Part shown: positions 48,404 through 59,500 of the stretch, piece by piece
How the letters are laid out: every line of letters starts with the position of its first letter
How positions within the stretch are numbered: position 1 is the stretch's first letter
Origin: Metallyticus violacea
Lineage: Eukaryota; Arthropoda; Insecta; Mantodea; Metallyticidae
Direction of reading: 5' to 3'
Length of the DNA stretch: 64,000 nt
Assembly (NCBI GenBank): GCA_030762175.1
Contig: CM060838.1
Coordinates: 20,355,001 to 20,419,000 of the forward strand
Made by a program: the position numbers and the translations under genes
The notes under the pieces: generated by a model
What the model saw: only the letters and a program-made list of their open reading frames with translations
What the model was told of the DNA's origin: nothing
Database searches by the model: none

Positions 48404-51008
48404 GAAACAAGTGACTGTAAGTTGGTAAGTTTCTAAAATGCACTTAGTTATTGTCTATTTGTCAAATTTGGTGAACTCTAAAAATAGTCTATGAGCGAAT
48501 AATGTTGAAAGTAAATAATTTAATTATTATTTGAAATTATTTACACGCACTATAATACTGATATACAACCAAACAAAAAATGGAATACCTTTTTCTTACA
48601 AATTAGAAACGTTTGATTTGTTCTCTATGTCTTTAAAACGGGTAATCTATTCATCCAAATGTTTAAAATATCACAATACTCCAGCGACAGTTTATAAATT
48701 CACAATAACCTGAAGTTAAATGTTATCTTCATTAAAAAATGTTTTAAAAAGCACTTTTCCATTATGTATATACTATGCCTCTTGTGCAGTAAACATTTTC
48801 AACGATAAGGTATGCATAGGTTACAGATTATCAAATGCAAAGCTCTAAAACATATGTAAAAATAGGCATATGTTTGAGTTAAGTTTCAGAATATAAAAAG
48901 CAGTGTGCAATTGCATGGGCAATCTTCAGCTTTGAATAGGTTTCTATCATCCAAAATATTGTAAATTGCTGAAATGTGCATATATGCCTAAAAGATATGC
49001 AATTAGAGACTGTAAGAAGTCACGTAGAAAAAGCTCAAAGAACGCAAAAAGACCAGAAAGATATATAAACCTCGCCTTTGCGGATTGTCCTCTGTAACTT
49101 ATATTTAAAATAACAAAAAAATATTACTTTTTTATTCGAAAAAAGTTGTAGCGTAAATATTTGAAATTTCAGTAAATATATTTTCAGGAAGCCGAGAAAT
49201 GTGGATTATTAGAGATCTTCAGTGCTTGAACTGTATAGCAAATCTTTTAAAAGTATTCGCAGTAGACATTGGACAAATCCTAAATGTTTTAGCATGGAAA
49301 TCGCAATTCCTAGAATCTCCCGAATATTGAGTTTTCGGAATCCTTCATTTAATTATAATAAGAATAAAAATACTTTTACGTATATTTAAAAGAAATACGG
49401 CTATGATAACACCAAAAGTAGCATGATAGCGTATGAAGTTAGACGCTGCGGAGAGAGCAGTAAAACTTGAAACTTTTGAGTTGCAGATTGGGAAAACTGA
49501 ATGGTTCAATTGGTTAACAAACTGAATCATTTGCTCACGTAGGCTTTATGTACCTCGGCATGAGCTGCTAGGAGCCCCGAAACTATCGAGAGTGAGTTTT
49601 GAAACATTTTGGGAGAGCGTAGTGAAGGCATTCTGATTAAAGAACATTCTGTATCAATGTCGCATTCATGGCTCCCTCAATGTGATAATGGCGATCGGAA
49701 ACCACCGAAATTAGAATGATTTTTATAAGTGGTCTCTTCTATTTGACTCCAGTGGCATTAAAGTAATATTTCCAAAGTTGTAATAGTTTTTAGGTTAGGA
49801 TTCGAGAATTCCAACGCTCTGTTTGAAAACATAAGAAGAACGAATTGCGTTTCTACCACAATGCTTGCGGTTGTAGAAAAAACTGCCAGCGTGTGTTTCG
49901 AGCTTCAATGGATCACGCATTTTCGTAATAATTTTATTGACACTTGCTAAGACTTTAAAGGCCACTCAATAACCTACTGACTGCATTACTTCATATTTAC
50001 ATCAACTAGCAAGAAGAATGCGTCGAGTGACAGTACTAAGATTTCATTCAGTGGTGATTATGAATATGACTAGGCAATACACCCCCCGCACACAGTTCAG
50101 TCCGCCTCGCCCTTCGAGATCTTCCATGGCCTGAAAGAGAGGCACATCTTATAAATAAGGAAAGAGTAATGAGGGTATCGATAAAGGAAGCCGCTACATC
50201 GCGATCATAAGTCAGGGGCCTCCCACTGCCTTGGCATAGGGCGGAAAACCAAACGCCCCAGGCCGGACTTAGTGCACACAAGTACACCGTAATAACTCTC
50301 TTCCTGCGCACACACCCTGAGATGAATAAAAGCTACTGAACTTGGATTCCATGATATCCTTGATTCTTGTGCTACTCTAAACGTTTTTTGCTACTATACG
50401 AAGTATATTACTCCCGTTACTGTTTGCGTTGTCTTCTTGTGTTTTATTTGCTATATTCTCTTTCGTTTCTGCAGGTATCATTTCAGTTTCTATATCCTAT
50501 GTAGGTATTAAACATTCAACATAACTTTCCTTCTAAGATATCTTCCTTAGCAATCTTTAAGACTAAGCAGTATAAATAGGTCCGTAATTATTTCAAGCTT
50601 GTACAAGAGGATTAAAAATGTTAATGCATATATGAAATAACTGATAAAATATATCATAATTTCCTCATCGGAAATCTCCACTTGTTCTTACTATTGTCAA
50701 CTACACATTCTTGAAACCTTCTGCAGAAACTTTTTAAAACCCTTAGATATCTCGTATTTTTTGCCAAATTTTGTAATTACTTGAAGCTGAACAATAAGAA
50801 ATGTAACCATAATCACTTTTTACCAGTCATGATTGAAGTTAAAGTTGCCAGGACGGATATTAAAACATCATGTCAGGTTTTGTTATGCCGTTACTCACAC
50901 AGCGCTGTACGTGTCGATGCCTGCATGAAAGGCATCGTGGCATGAAAGGATTAAAACAGTCTGAATAACACTTAATGACAAATCTACACTGTTGTTGCCC
51001 AATAACAG
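48404..51008. other. Non-coding stretch
   Basis: No gene recognised. 50048-50311 is GC-richer with an 87-codon minus-strand frame of unknown meaning. Confidence 0.45.
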
Positions 51009-51259
51009 AATCTTCCAACAAGACTTCAAAGAATCTGATATCAAGAAGTGTCAACGAAAATTTCTTCCAGCATTCGGAGGAAGTAGATGCGGATGACAGC
51101 TTGCAAGAGCATGTTCACTGCAAGGGAGTGGAAAGTGCAACGAATGTTGACAAGCTTGGCCCTAACGAAATAAAAATCGTGACTTGTAAACGGAGCGCCG
51201 CCTCCAGCAAAGGAGGACAACACCCATACGCAAAGGGAAAATTAAAACTAACGAGGAAA
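51009..51259 (+). CDS. Candidate protein-coding exon, function unknown
   Basis: A plus-strand stretch with higher GC than its flanks. It follows GTTGCCCAATAACAG (possible acceptor) and ends at GAAA|GTAAGT, a good donor match. It translates to a hydrophilic, charged sequence including FFQHSEEVDADDSLQEHVH, KLGPNEIKIVTCKRSAA and a basic end GKLKLTRK. The frame runs from 50975 to 51292. Composition suits a disordered region of a nuclear or cytoskeletal protein, but I recognise no family. The acceptor's pyrimidine tract is mediocre and no partner exon is visible. Confidence 0.3.
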
Positions 51260-51867
51260 GTAAGTCAGTCTCACCATAATGTTCTATCTTAAACCGTTAG
51301 GTTTCTAATCCTTATTTATCAGCTCTACTTTCATGAACATAATATGACGATGTTTTACTTCGTACACACTCCTAAGCAAGAGGTACTGAGTACAGTTTTA
51401 TTCAATAATGACACTCTCAAAAGGTTACTACAGAAAACTTAAATTTCCTTCCTGAAGAAAACGGAGGAACGTCCAGTATTTGCTGAAACTCATGGTTCAT
51501 ATTTTTCATTGGCAGAATCACGTCCATTGGTATTGAAATAGTAAACCCATAGTTACTATTTGGATCAAATAATAGGCTCAGCCGTAAGCTAATGATTCTG
51601 TTTTTGGCACAGATACAACACTGTGATCTTGGGGAAGGATTTCAACTATGTGTTGTATGGCAAAAAAAAAATCAACAACAAAAGAATGTTTAACATCCTT
51701 TGGCAACCCTAAAGTGATTCTGTACTGATCTGAATCGTAGTGAACCTTCTATATAGGACAGTTACATTCAATAAAAGTACTAAATGTGTCAACTATCACA
51801 GTTTCCATCACTCTCCTAATGAAAATGGAAGCTGATAGCATTCCAGTATAAGAGGACGGTAGAAACT
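51260..51867. other. Unassigned stretch
   Basis: No gene or repeat recognised. Confidence 0.5.
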
Positions 51868-52291
51868 GAACGGTTATCGCTCAAGCGGTAACGTTTGGAA
51901 TTCAAATTGAAACCGACCATTGTGACCTTGGGTTTATTCGTGGTTTCTCCTGGTCGCTTAGGCGAACTATGGGATGGATATTTCCTTTCCACGAATTATC
52001 CAAACCATTAGAATCATTCCATTCGGAATCATTCCATTCGTTCTCTTTACTAAGTCAGAAGTAAGATGGGGGGAAAATTTCTTCCAAGGTGTCTGGAATA
52101 GGCTCTTTGGTTGCCCCACACCCCTTGGAGCAGGGATACTCCGGCATCGGTGTGTTCTATGTGGAAACAATGTTAGAAAACTCAGTGTTTCCCTCACCAC
52201 ATCCCTTCCTCTCAGAGGTAGCCCCACTATTTGAAATAAGCTGAAGTACCGAAATATACTCCTCGTTGCGTAACAATTAAATCAAATTCAG
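51868..52291 (+). mobile_element. SINE-like family D (copy 2)
   Basis: Homologous to 34325-34855 through TGGTCGCTTAGGCGAAC, GGATGGATATTTCCTTTCC, CTCCGGCATCGGTGTGTTC, TATGTGGAAACAATG and GCTGAAGTACCGAAATATAC. The head reads GGTTATCGCTCAAGCGGTAAC, which may be a tRNA-like start with a short perfect hairpin, and a weak B box. A SINE B begins five bases after its end. Confidence 0.6.
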
Positions 52292-52296
52292 CAGGA

Positions 52297-52570
52297 CCGC
52301 CACGAGTAACTGAGGTCGTTAAGGCGGGGACCCGTGAGCGCGAGGTCTGGAGTTCGAATCCCACTAGGATCGTCCTCCCTGACTGAGATTTTTTCCAGGT
52401 TTTTCCCCAGTCCTCATAAATAGCAAATGCCGAGGATTTAGCCTAAACTTAGGCCTGGAACGCTTTCTTCCTTAAAAAAACTCCTTTCCCAGGTTATCAT
52501 TTCATCTCATATATCATAAGTGTCCATCGCCTGTGATGCTTAGTAGTTAAAACGGGCGTTAAACACTGTT
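52297..52570 (+). mobile_element. SINE family B, complete copy
   Basis: CCGCCACGAGTAACTGAGG start, A-box region GAGGTCGTTAAGGCGGGG, B box GAGTTCGAATCCCAC, then TCGTCCTCCCTGACTGAG, CAGTCCTCATAAATAGCAAA, CCTAAACTTAGGCCTGG and the end GGGCGTTAAACACTGTTT. It abuts the family D element on the same strand. I found no clear target duplication. Confidence 0.92.
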
Positions 52571-54206
52571 TAAAAAATTTAGTTCAACTTCGAAAATAAA
52601 ATAAAAAATGTGTTTTGGTGAAGAGGTTTACCCTAATAATCGAGCTAGCAAATCTCGGAACTAGAACAAAATATGACTGACAATATACAAGCTGACCATT
52701 GCGTCAAGCTTCGTGTTGGAGCATTTTGCCTGCACGTGTTACAAAAACGGTTAAAATGTGAATGCGCAAAGCAACAAATTGTAATACTTGAAGACCACAT
52801 AAGACCCACACCGCCATTATGTAAGATGCACGAGAATCCATATATCAGATAGCATCTGAAAAAAATTACAAGGTTCTAACAAATGCATGCCCGAGTTAAT
52901 TGCTTTCGATGTTGACGCGATTAGTTCTTGCAAAGATATACTCAATTAGACGCAAATAGATTTCGTCAATTTATTGAATCATAAAACAGCACTAATGTTG
53001 CATATGACAGCTTATTGGGAAGCATAACTGCCTCTTTTTTTGAAAAGTGACTCATTTGTTCTTATCTAGCCAATTACCTCTCAAGAAATACCTGGCACCT
53101 GGAACAAATGCAATTGGATACCTTTATATATATATATATTGTTGAAAACTCCCCTTACATAATTTACAAGTGATTAAGCCGTCTTATAGAGTCCATTGAG
53201 GAAATAATTGTTTCAGTTTCCAGGAAGCCATCAGTGTAGACCTGAACGACTATTGGTCTATTATCCTTTTAATGCTAATTGCAAAATAATAGCAAACAGG
53301 CTTCGCTCTTCCTTATTCGGTGCAATAGGAGTTGGGCAAACATGTTGAAGGAATATAACTTGAAACCTTTCGGGATACAACACTAAACAGATGCTATTTT
53401 GTTTTGTAAATGAATGAACCAAAGAATGATTTTCATACAAGTAATTTATTACAGAAGGCATCAGTACTTTCATGGCCTTCTTCGAGAATTCACTGATTAC
53501 AGATGCCTACTGTTGCCAGGTAAACTATGACAGCATGTGAGTTCTGCCTGGTCCACTTTTTCGTCTTATCTATTTGAAAGCTCCCACCGGAACAAAAAGT
53601 AGCTTTTAATTTTATTCCAATTACCTTTCCTCAATAAATACACATCGTAATTTTGTAAATACATTTCGTTTTCTCGTAATTTATTGTTTGTTTTGAAGCG
53701 GTTTGTTATGGGCACCACGCTGGTGAGCCAGTGAGAATATCGACTGTGTATATAATTTATGGGATACAACATAATGTATTATTATTAACGCATTCTGCAG
53801 ATTACCGTTCAATACATTTCACTCTAAAGTATAACATACAAAAAAATAGAGTAATAAATAGCGGGTAAAAGCAAGGAAGCAAAAAATGGAAAGTGCTATT
53901 TACATTATGACAAATTAAGTCAATAGATTGTATTTTACTGTTAAATATGCTGGATATTTCTTATAAATTATTTAAAGTAGCTTTGGGTATTACTTTCCGT
54001 TTTGTATCTTGTACGTACAATTCATTTAATTTTGTTTTAGTTTATAATATACATTCTTTCTTGCAGTTCCTATTTTTTTCTATTTAGAGTACTCTAAAAA
54101 GGAAAGTAGTACTTTGAAGTACTTATTTTAGAGCACTCAAAATTTGACAAAGATACATCAAGTAATTGCATTTTAGAAACTTAACAACTTCCAGTCACTT
54201 GAATGA
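52571..54206. other. Non-coding stretch
   Basis: No gene recognised. A short TA run lies near 53128-53139. Confidence 0.5.
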
Positions 54207-54373
54207 GTGAGGAATTCTACTTTTTTACTCTATAGGCATATTTTTATAACCCCAGTTTATAGAAGGAAGGAACACAGCAGTATTTCTTATTGTGTTTCTT
54301 AAAATCTCCAGCATTTCTTAGATTAGATTAACTGTGATTTAAATAACCATTGCCATTACAGTTATAGAAGAAC
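54207..54373 (+). repeat. Unclassified dispersed repeat H (copy 2)
   Basis: Same orientation as the copy at 48249-48403. The shared segment starts at GAGGAATTC and ends at CAGTTATAGA in both. The flanks differ, so the boundaries are those of the repeat. Confidence 0.75.
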
Positions 54374-54542
54374 GTTTGATTTTTTTTAATGAATTTGCTT
54401 AGTTTTGATACATTATTCACGAAAATTAAGAGATAAAAATGATAGCGAAAACAGCTATCACACAATTCACTTTGTTGATGCCCTTGTCAAAGAGAATATA
54501 AGTACTTGGTGAGCAATGCTTGGCGCAACCGCTGGACCGACC

Positions 54543-54968
54543 GGCAGGGTTATGTCGCTATGTCGGCGGAGGCGGGGAGTGTGTATCCCTTTTGCTGCAC
54601 GAGGCTTCAGTGTGAATTGAAATCTTGCGCAAATAGCACGTGTTAGGCGACGCAATACAGTGTATTGAGTCAAAGTGTATCAAGTAAATGGGGTAATATA
54701 AGTATTCTATTCTCCAAAGAGTATTCAATGATTCATACGTGCATACAGAATCAGCGCGTGCTGTAAGAGGATTATTTCAAGAGGCATTTCCTGTTGATCA
54801 TCTCCTGTTTAATATACGTGAGTTATTTACTTTTCTTTTTAAGTATGTTAGATATAACATAAACCGTATAGATATAACATAAACCATAAACATGCGATAA
54901 ACCGTACTATATTTACTGCGGACCTCCTGTCACCCGCACCGCCGACACAGCCTCGCCGGCGGGCTGCA
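54543..54968 (+). mobile_element. Small inverted-repeat element with only a transposase HTH remnant
   Basis: Left arm 54543-54578 (TATGTCGGCGGAGGCGGGG) is echoed in reverse complement at 54932-54968 (CTGTGTCGGCGGTGCGGG). Both arms are very GC-rich in an AT-rich region. Between them, 54688-54812 encodes YSILQRVFNDSYVHTESARA followed by VRGLFQEAFPVDHLL, the N-terminal helix-turn-helix pattern of insect Tc1/mariner-superfamily transposases (RvF...sYv.TeSa.avrr.Fq..FP). One stop sits near the start and no catalytic domain follows. It looks like a deletion derivative. True outer ends and target duplication were not determined. Confidence 0.55.
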
Positions 54969-56264
54969 CGCTGCTAAATCTTTTGCGTGAAAATCGTTCA
55001 CCCCATTTATACACGAACTTGTTTTATAATTGGATATTAGCCCTGAAAGCATTCCCACAATACTCCAATCACAAATTAAAACAAAATTCTCGGGGGTATT
55101 ATTGTTTCATAGATGGGACAAACATTTGCAAGCAGAATTCTATGAAGTCGATATCCATCATCTTATCAACATCTATGATAATTTTCAAGCAGTGAGTTTA
55201 GTTTCATTCCTTGTATGTGTTGGCCAACTTTTTCTTGATTAAAAGGATACAAGTTTAATTTTAGAAAGAACCTAAACGATTGTAATTATATGTAGTAAAT
55301 GAACGTATTTAAATATCTTTGCTATAAAATAAACTAACGTTAACCCATGAGCATCAAGAGAGCTTGTTTTTATCGTTCCGTGGCGAATGAATATGGAAAA
55401 CATCTAGATAGAAATGCTTACTTATTAGAACCATTAGAACGGCACCCTAACTCCATTACTTCTTGGAGAATCAAATAAAGACTCAAGCATCTCTGAAACG
55501 CCACTGTTGGTTTTGGTGAGATGGGACAAGGGTGTATCATGATTGGCTGTAGAGAACTAAGTGTCTCTCACACACTGAGCGTGACGTGGACAGACATGCG
55601 AGAAGAATACATTACACGCGGAGGGTTAGACTGTTGTTACTCGCCTCCTATTGTTTGTGGTTTCCAGGACGACAAGGGTTTTCATACGCATCTTTCTCTT
55701 TCCTCTCCTACGCTTTTTCTTTGTATTTCATGCCTGGGGACTTCTGAATGAATTTTTGTATTCAAAATACAGGCTGTGCCAAGGAAGAAACTCAACTGTC
55801 TTCAGAGCCATGTCTGAATATTAATGAACAAGGAGCACTTCGACTCTTTAAGGACCCCTGTACATTCGCTGCACTTACAGACTGAATTATTTTGCATTAT
55901 ATTTCATTCGTTTCGTTTCTTCCTTCATTATTATAGCGAAACAAATTTTACAGTGTCAATTGACAAAGCTTTTCTTCATTACATATTTCTGGGCTTGTTA
56001 GACAAACGAGTTTCAAGAGAGATTTTTCCTCGTGATTTTAATGCAAGATTTTAAAAAGTGTTATCCATACTTAGTGTTTTACATTAACTGTAGAACTGGT
56101 GATAAGTTATGCTCTTTTTAAAACTTTGCAGCAAAAAACAATCGGAAATAATAGGAACTTACATAACTGCCTTCTCATAAACAAACTGTGGTGAAGGCGA
56201 ATATTTGAAAATGCTCCATATATAAACAACATACCATTAAAAGAGTTTTTGTTTCCCATTTCAG
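54969..56264. other. Non-coding stretch
   Basis: No gene recognised. Short open frames at 54983-55242, 55521-55751 and 55824-56054 carry no motif. Confidence 0.45.
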
Positions 56265-56662
56265 TAGTAAATATTGCTATAATCCACCAACCACAAGAAC
56301 TTTTCTCCGGTGGAAATATTTACTGTGGTATAGTGCAAGGGGGAATAGATAGATATCTTGCATATGATATAGTGCTAAGATATTGTATGAATATAGATGT
56401 AGTTGTCATGTTTTCCTCATTAATGACCGGAAAGCCTTTAAATATTATCAAATGTTATTTGTCTAGTGATAGAGACACTCTGTCTGCCGCACCAATAGTA
56501 TTTTAGCATCGGCCAATAGCAGATTTAACTTTGACAAATCCACGTGGAATGTGTCGATTGGCAGCTACCTACAGCTGCAGGAGGGTTGTCATTGTTGAGA
56601 CTTTCTTTGGCATGCCAGTAGTTAACAAGGATACTGTGGCAATAATACTTGTTTGTGAATAA
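56265..56662 (+). pseudogene. Candidate coding stretch with one in-frame stop, function unknown
   Basis: Behind a strong acceptor-like sequence (TTTTTGTTTCCCATTTCAG) a frame stays open for about 132 codons apart from one TAG at 56504-56506. It includes IIHQPQELFSGGNIYCGIVQ, YDIVLRYCMNIDVVVMFSSL and, after the stop, LTNPRGMCRLAATYSCRRVV then IVETFFGMPVVNKDTVAIIL. The reading is protein-like throughout. The stop may mean a pseudogene, a transposon relic or an error. The minus strand is also open at 56525-56863. I recognise no family. Confidence 0.3.
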
Positions 56663-57462
56663 CATTGTGAACATGTAAGAATGGAAATCTGAACAAGATG
56701 TGATGTGTGATGAATAATCTAGACAGAAACAACTGACAACTCCCTTGGTTGGAGATAACAGGGGGCCATACTCTAGCCACGATCGAATGCAAGCTTTATA
56801 GTATTTCAGGTAGTGGCACAGTTGCCTAAGCGACATGTTACTTGGGAAACAACATAAACGCATCTAAGTAGGAATTAGGAAAAGAGGAAACTGGCCCCAA
56901 AAATGCACAGAATGATCTTTTAAAAATGGTGTAATTTTCATGCTCGTTTTCCTTAATTTTTATTCCATTTATTTTGTTTGCGGTTTAGACTGGAATATTT
57001 CTTTATAAAAAATGCAATATAATGGTGGGCACTCTTCTCCTTGATAGGGTTCTAATACGAATGCTAATTGTCATTTTATATTGTATTATAAAGGGGCTGA
57101 TTAAAACCTCCTTTTCTAAAGAATGCTAGTCCAGAAGGAATCGTTTTCTTTTTGCACATTTCTGGAACGGATTTTTTTTTTTTTTTTTCATTTTATACAT
57201 TTATTTTTTTCTGAGAAAGTGGAGCATTACGACTTGTTTTTTCAAGTGGGGGGGGGGAAACTTAAATTCAAAGTTCACCTGTTTTTAGCAATTACAGTGC
57301 CGCTTCTTTCTATAATTGTGTTATTTGTTTATGTTAACTTAGCGAAGAAACAATCTTATATTAAATATATTTATATTAAAACATAATTAAATAACGTAGG
57401 AAAAAGTTTTTGAAAAGATTTGGCATAGTGAAAGAAAGAAGAAAATCATGTGAAATAATGTC
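56663..57462. other. Non-coding stretch
   Basis: No gene recognised. There is a poly(T) run near 57171-57188 and a 10-G run at 57248-57257. Confidence 0.5.
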
Positions 57463-57731
57463 AAGAAATAAATAGTATTCTATATAAAGTTATTTGTGTA
57501 TACTTTTAATTAAAGCATTTATCTATCTGCCAAAATTAGGAATATACAGCAACTGCACCGTAACGCTGAAACATTCCGGCCTTATTATATCTAACAGTTT
57601 TTAAAGAAATAGTATTCTATATGAAGATATGTGTGTGTATTTTTAATTAAAACATTTATCTGTCTGTCAAAATTAGGAATATACAGCTGTAATGCTGAAA
57701 CATTCCGGCCTTATTATATCTAACAGTTTTT
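57463..57731 (+). repeat. Tandem duplication, two units
   Basis: Unit 1 (57463-57602) and unit 2 (57603-57731) share AATAGTATTCTATAT, AAACATTTATCTGTCTG or the close variant, CAAAATTAGGAATATACAG, GCTGAAACATTCCGGCC and TTATTATATCTAACAGTTTT. Unit 2 lacks about 10 bases. Confidence 0.9.
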
Positions 57732-58986
57732 CCAATATTCGCCCAATTCTTTGCTTTAGTGACACATGGTGTATGCAATTGTGGAAACCTTAGCACGCAC
57801 ACCCGTTATATAAATGGGCTCAGCAGCCCCAGGAAACCATATTCTCATCATTTTCATTTGTCATCCCCATAAAAATGCAAGAAATTCATTTCCTGTTCGT
57901 CTTCCAACGCCTCCCCTCCCTATTGCACCATCCTTTTTTCAATTTTAAATAACCTCCTCGTTTACCCCGAAGATGGTTTTGTTATTGCATCCAGTATTCA
58001 GCAGAGCTTAAAAATTGATTATTCTCCCTACAGTCTCCTGCCTTCTTGTGCTGAAGGAAAGGGAATTTTTAGGGGAGTCCGGAAAAGTGATATTAGTATC
58101 ATCAAACAGCTATAAAAAGCTTGGAACGATGTAAAAATGTCTGTATAAAGGCTTTTAGCTAATAAACCATTTATTTTGTATTATTTGGTACAATTGTCTA
58201 CTTGAAGTATCGAAGTTCTAATAAAAAGGCAGCTCTTATGTATAAACATTATAATATTAACTGAATTAACTATAGAAGCTACACAAAAAATGAATGATAT
58301 TCTCTCAGTACTTGAGATAAATCTATGGTGGCGCTACTGTTTTCTTAACACTACCCCAGATGAAGATTTAAGGTCGTCCTTGAAATTACAATCTCGTTTC
58401 TTTCCTGCAAACTTTTTTCTACCGAAACTTGAACAATCCTGAAATTATCTTAGTCTATTCTCTACTTCATGCAGTTGCTCTTTACCCATGATAAACTTGA
58501 ATAAAATTTATGCTCTGTATACTAATATGTTGGTTAAATTTTGTACTCTTTGTTTACTCATCGTTGCTTCATCAGGATTCAAGAAATTTTGTGTACGACT
58601 GGTGAATTCTGCTTGTGTTTATCAGCTTGTGCACTTCTATAGATCTATATTTAATTTGCATTATGTCTTCGTCAATTATTTGTGTGCTTTAACATTTACT
58701 GCTACAGGATGCTAGAAGTAAATTACTGAGATTCAGAGCTTCTGTTAAAGTTCATATGAATAAGTAGAAAATGGCAAAACACAGAACCATCAGTTTTAGC
58801 AAGTATCTAACGGCATTACTGGGGAAAACTTACCGGATATTCATTGTTAAGAGAAACAGAAACAAACAAGTACAAGTAAATCAGTACAAATATATATTTA
58901 TTATATAAATATATTACAACAGGTGCAAAAGTATCCATTATAAGGAAAAAATAAAGTTTTTATCAACGTATATATCTTGTTTTAAT
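57732..58986. other. Non-coding stretch
   Basis: No gene recognised. Confidence 0.5.
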
Positions 58987-59500
58987 AGATAAAGATAACC
59001 TATTGTGTCCCTTAAGGGCAAAGGCCTCCTAACAAATAGGGAAAGCTCGCTTTTTCCTAACGTGGTGAGCTATTCCACGCTAGTTGTTCGTACGCTGTTT
59101 AAGACTCTGACTGATTTGTTCTTTGGTTACTCCATTTCTCAGTGCACTAGTCGCTTCTCGAGAGATTTCCATTTTTCTCTTCCTCTTGCTACTCTTGACC
59201 TGCATGTTCCTTGAAGAGGTCTGTCCATCTTATTCTGGGTTTGTCTTTCGTCCTTTTTCCTATCCGGGGGTCCCACATGGGGATCTTGTAGATTCATCTA
59301 CTGTCCTGCATTCTTGCGATGTGACCGCCCCATTGCCATTTGCTTCTGGTAGCTATTTATGCAATGTCTGTTGTCTGAAATAACTATTTATATTGTTTTT
59401 AATAACTTCCTACTAAACACTAGGCATTTTGTTTCTGAGTCCTCCAAGGTATTTTGAATTCCATATCTTTCCACTGGATAACTCCCCACAGATGGTGTAA
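58987..59500 (-). mobile_element. LINE 3' terminal fragment (copy 2 of 2), slightly longer
   Basis: Same family and orientation as 6900-7302: AGATAAAG tail, GTGTCCCTTAAGGGCAAAGG, CCACGCTAGTTGTTCGTACG and CGAGAGATTTCC, and the same RT C-terminal end. An extra block (TTTTTCCTAACGTG) lies near 59051. Beyond the shared end at 59386 this copy may run on to about 59500: the minus strand there has NSKYLGGLRNKMPSV, similar to the YLG block of RT proteins. That extension is tentative. Confidence 0.7.
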
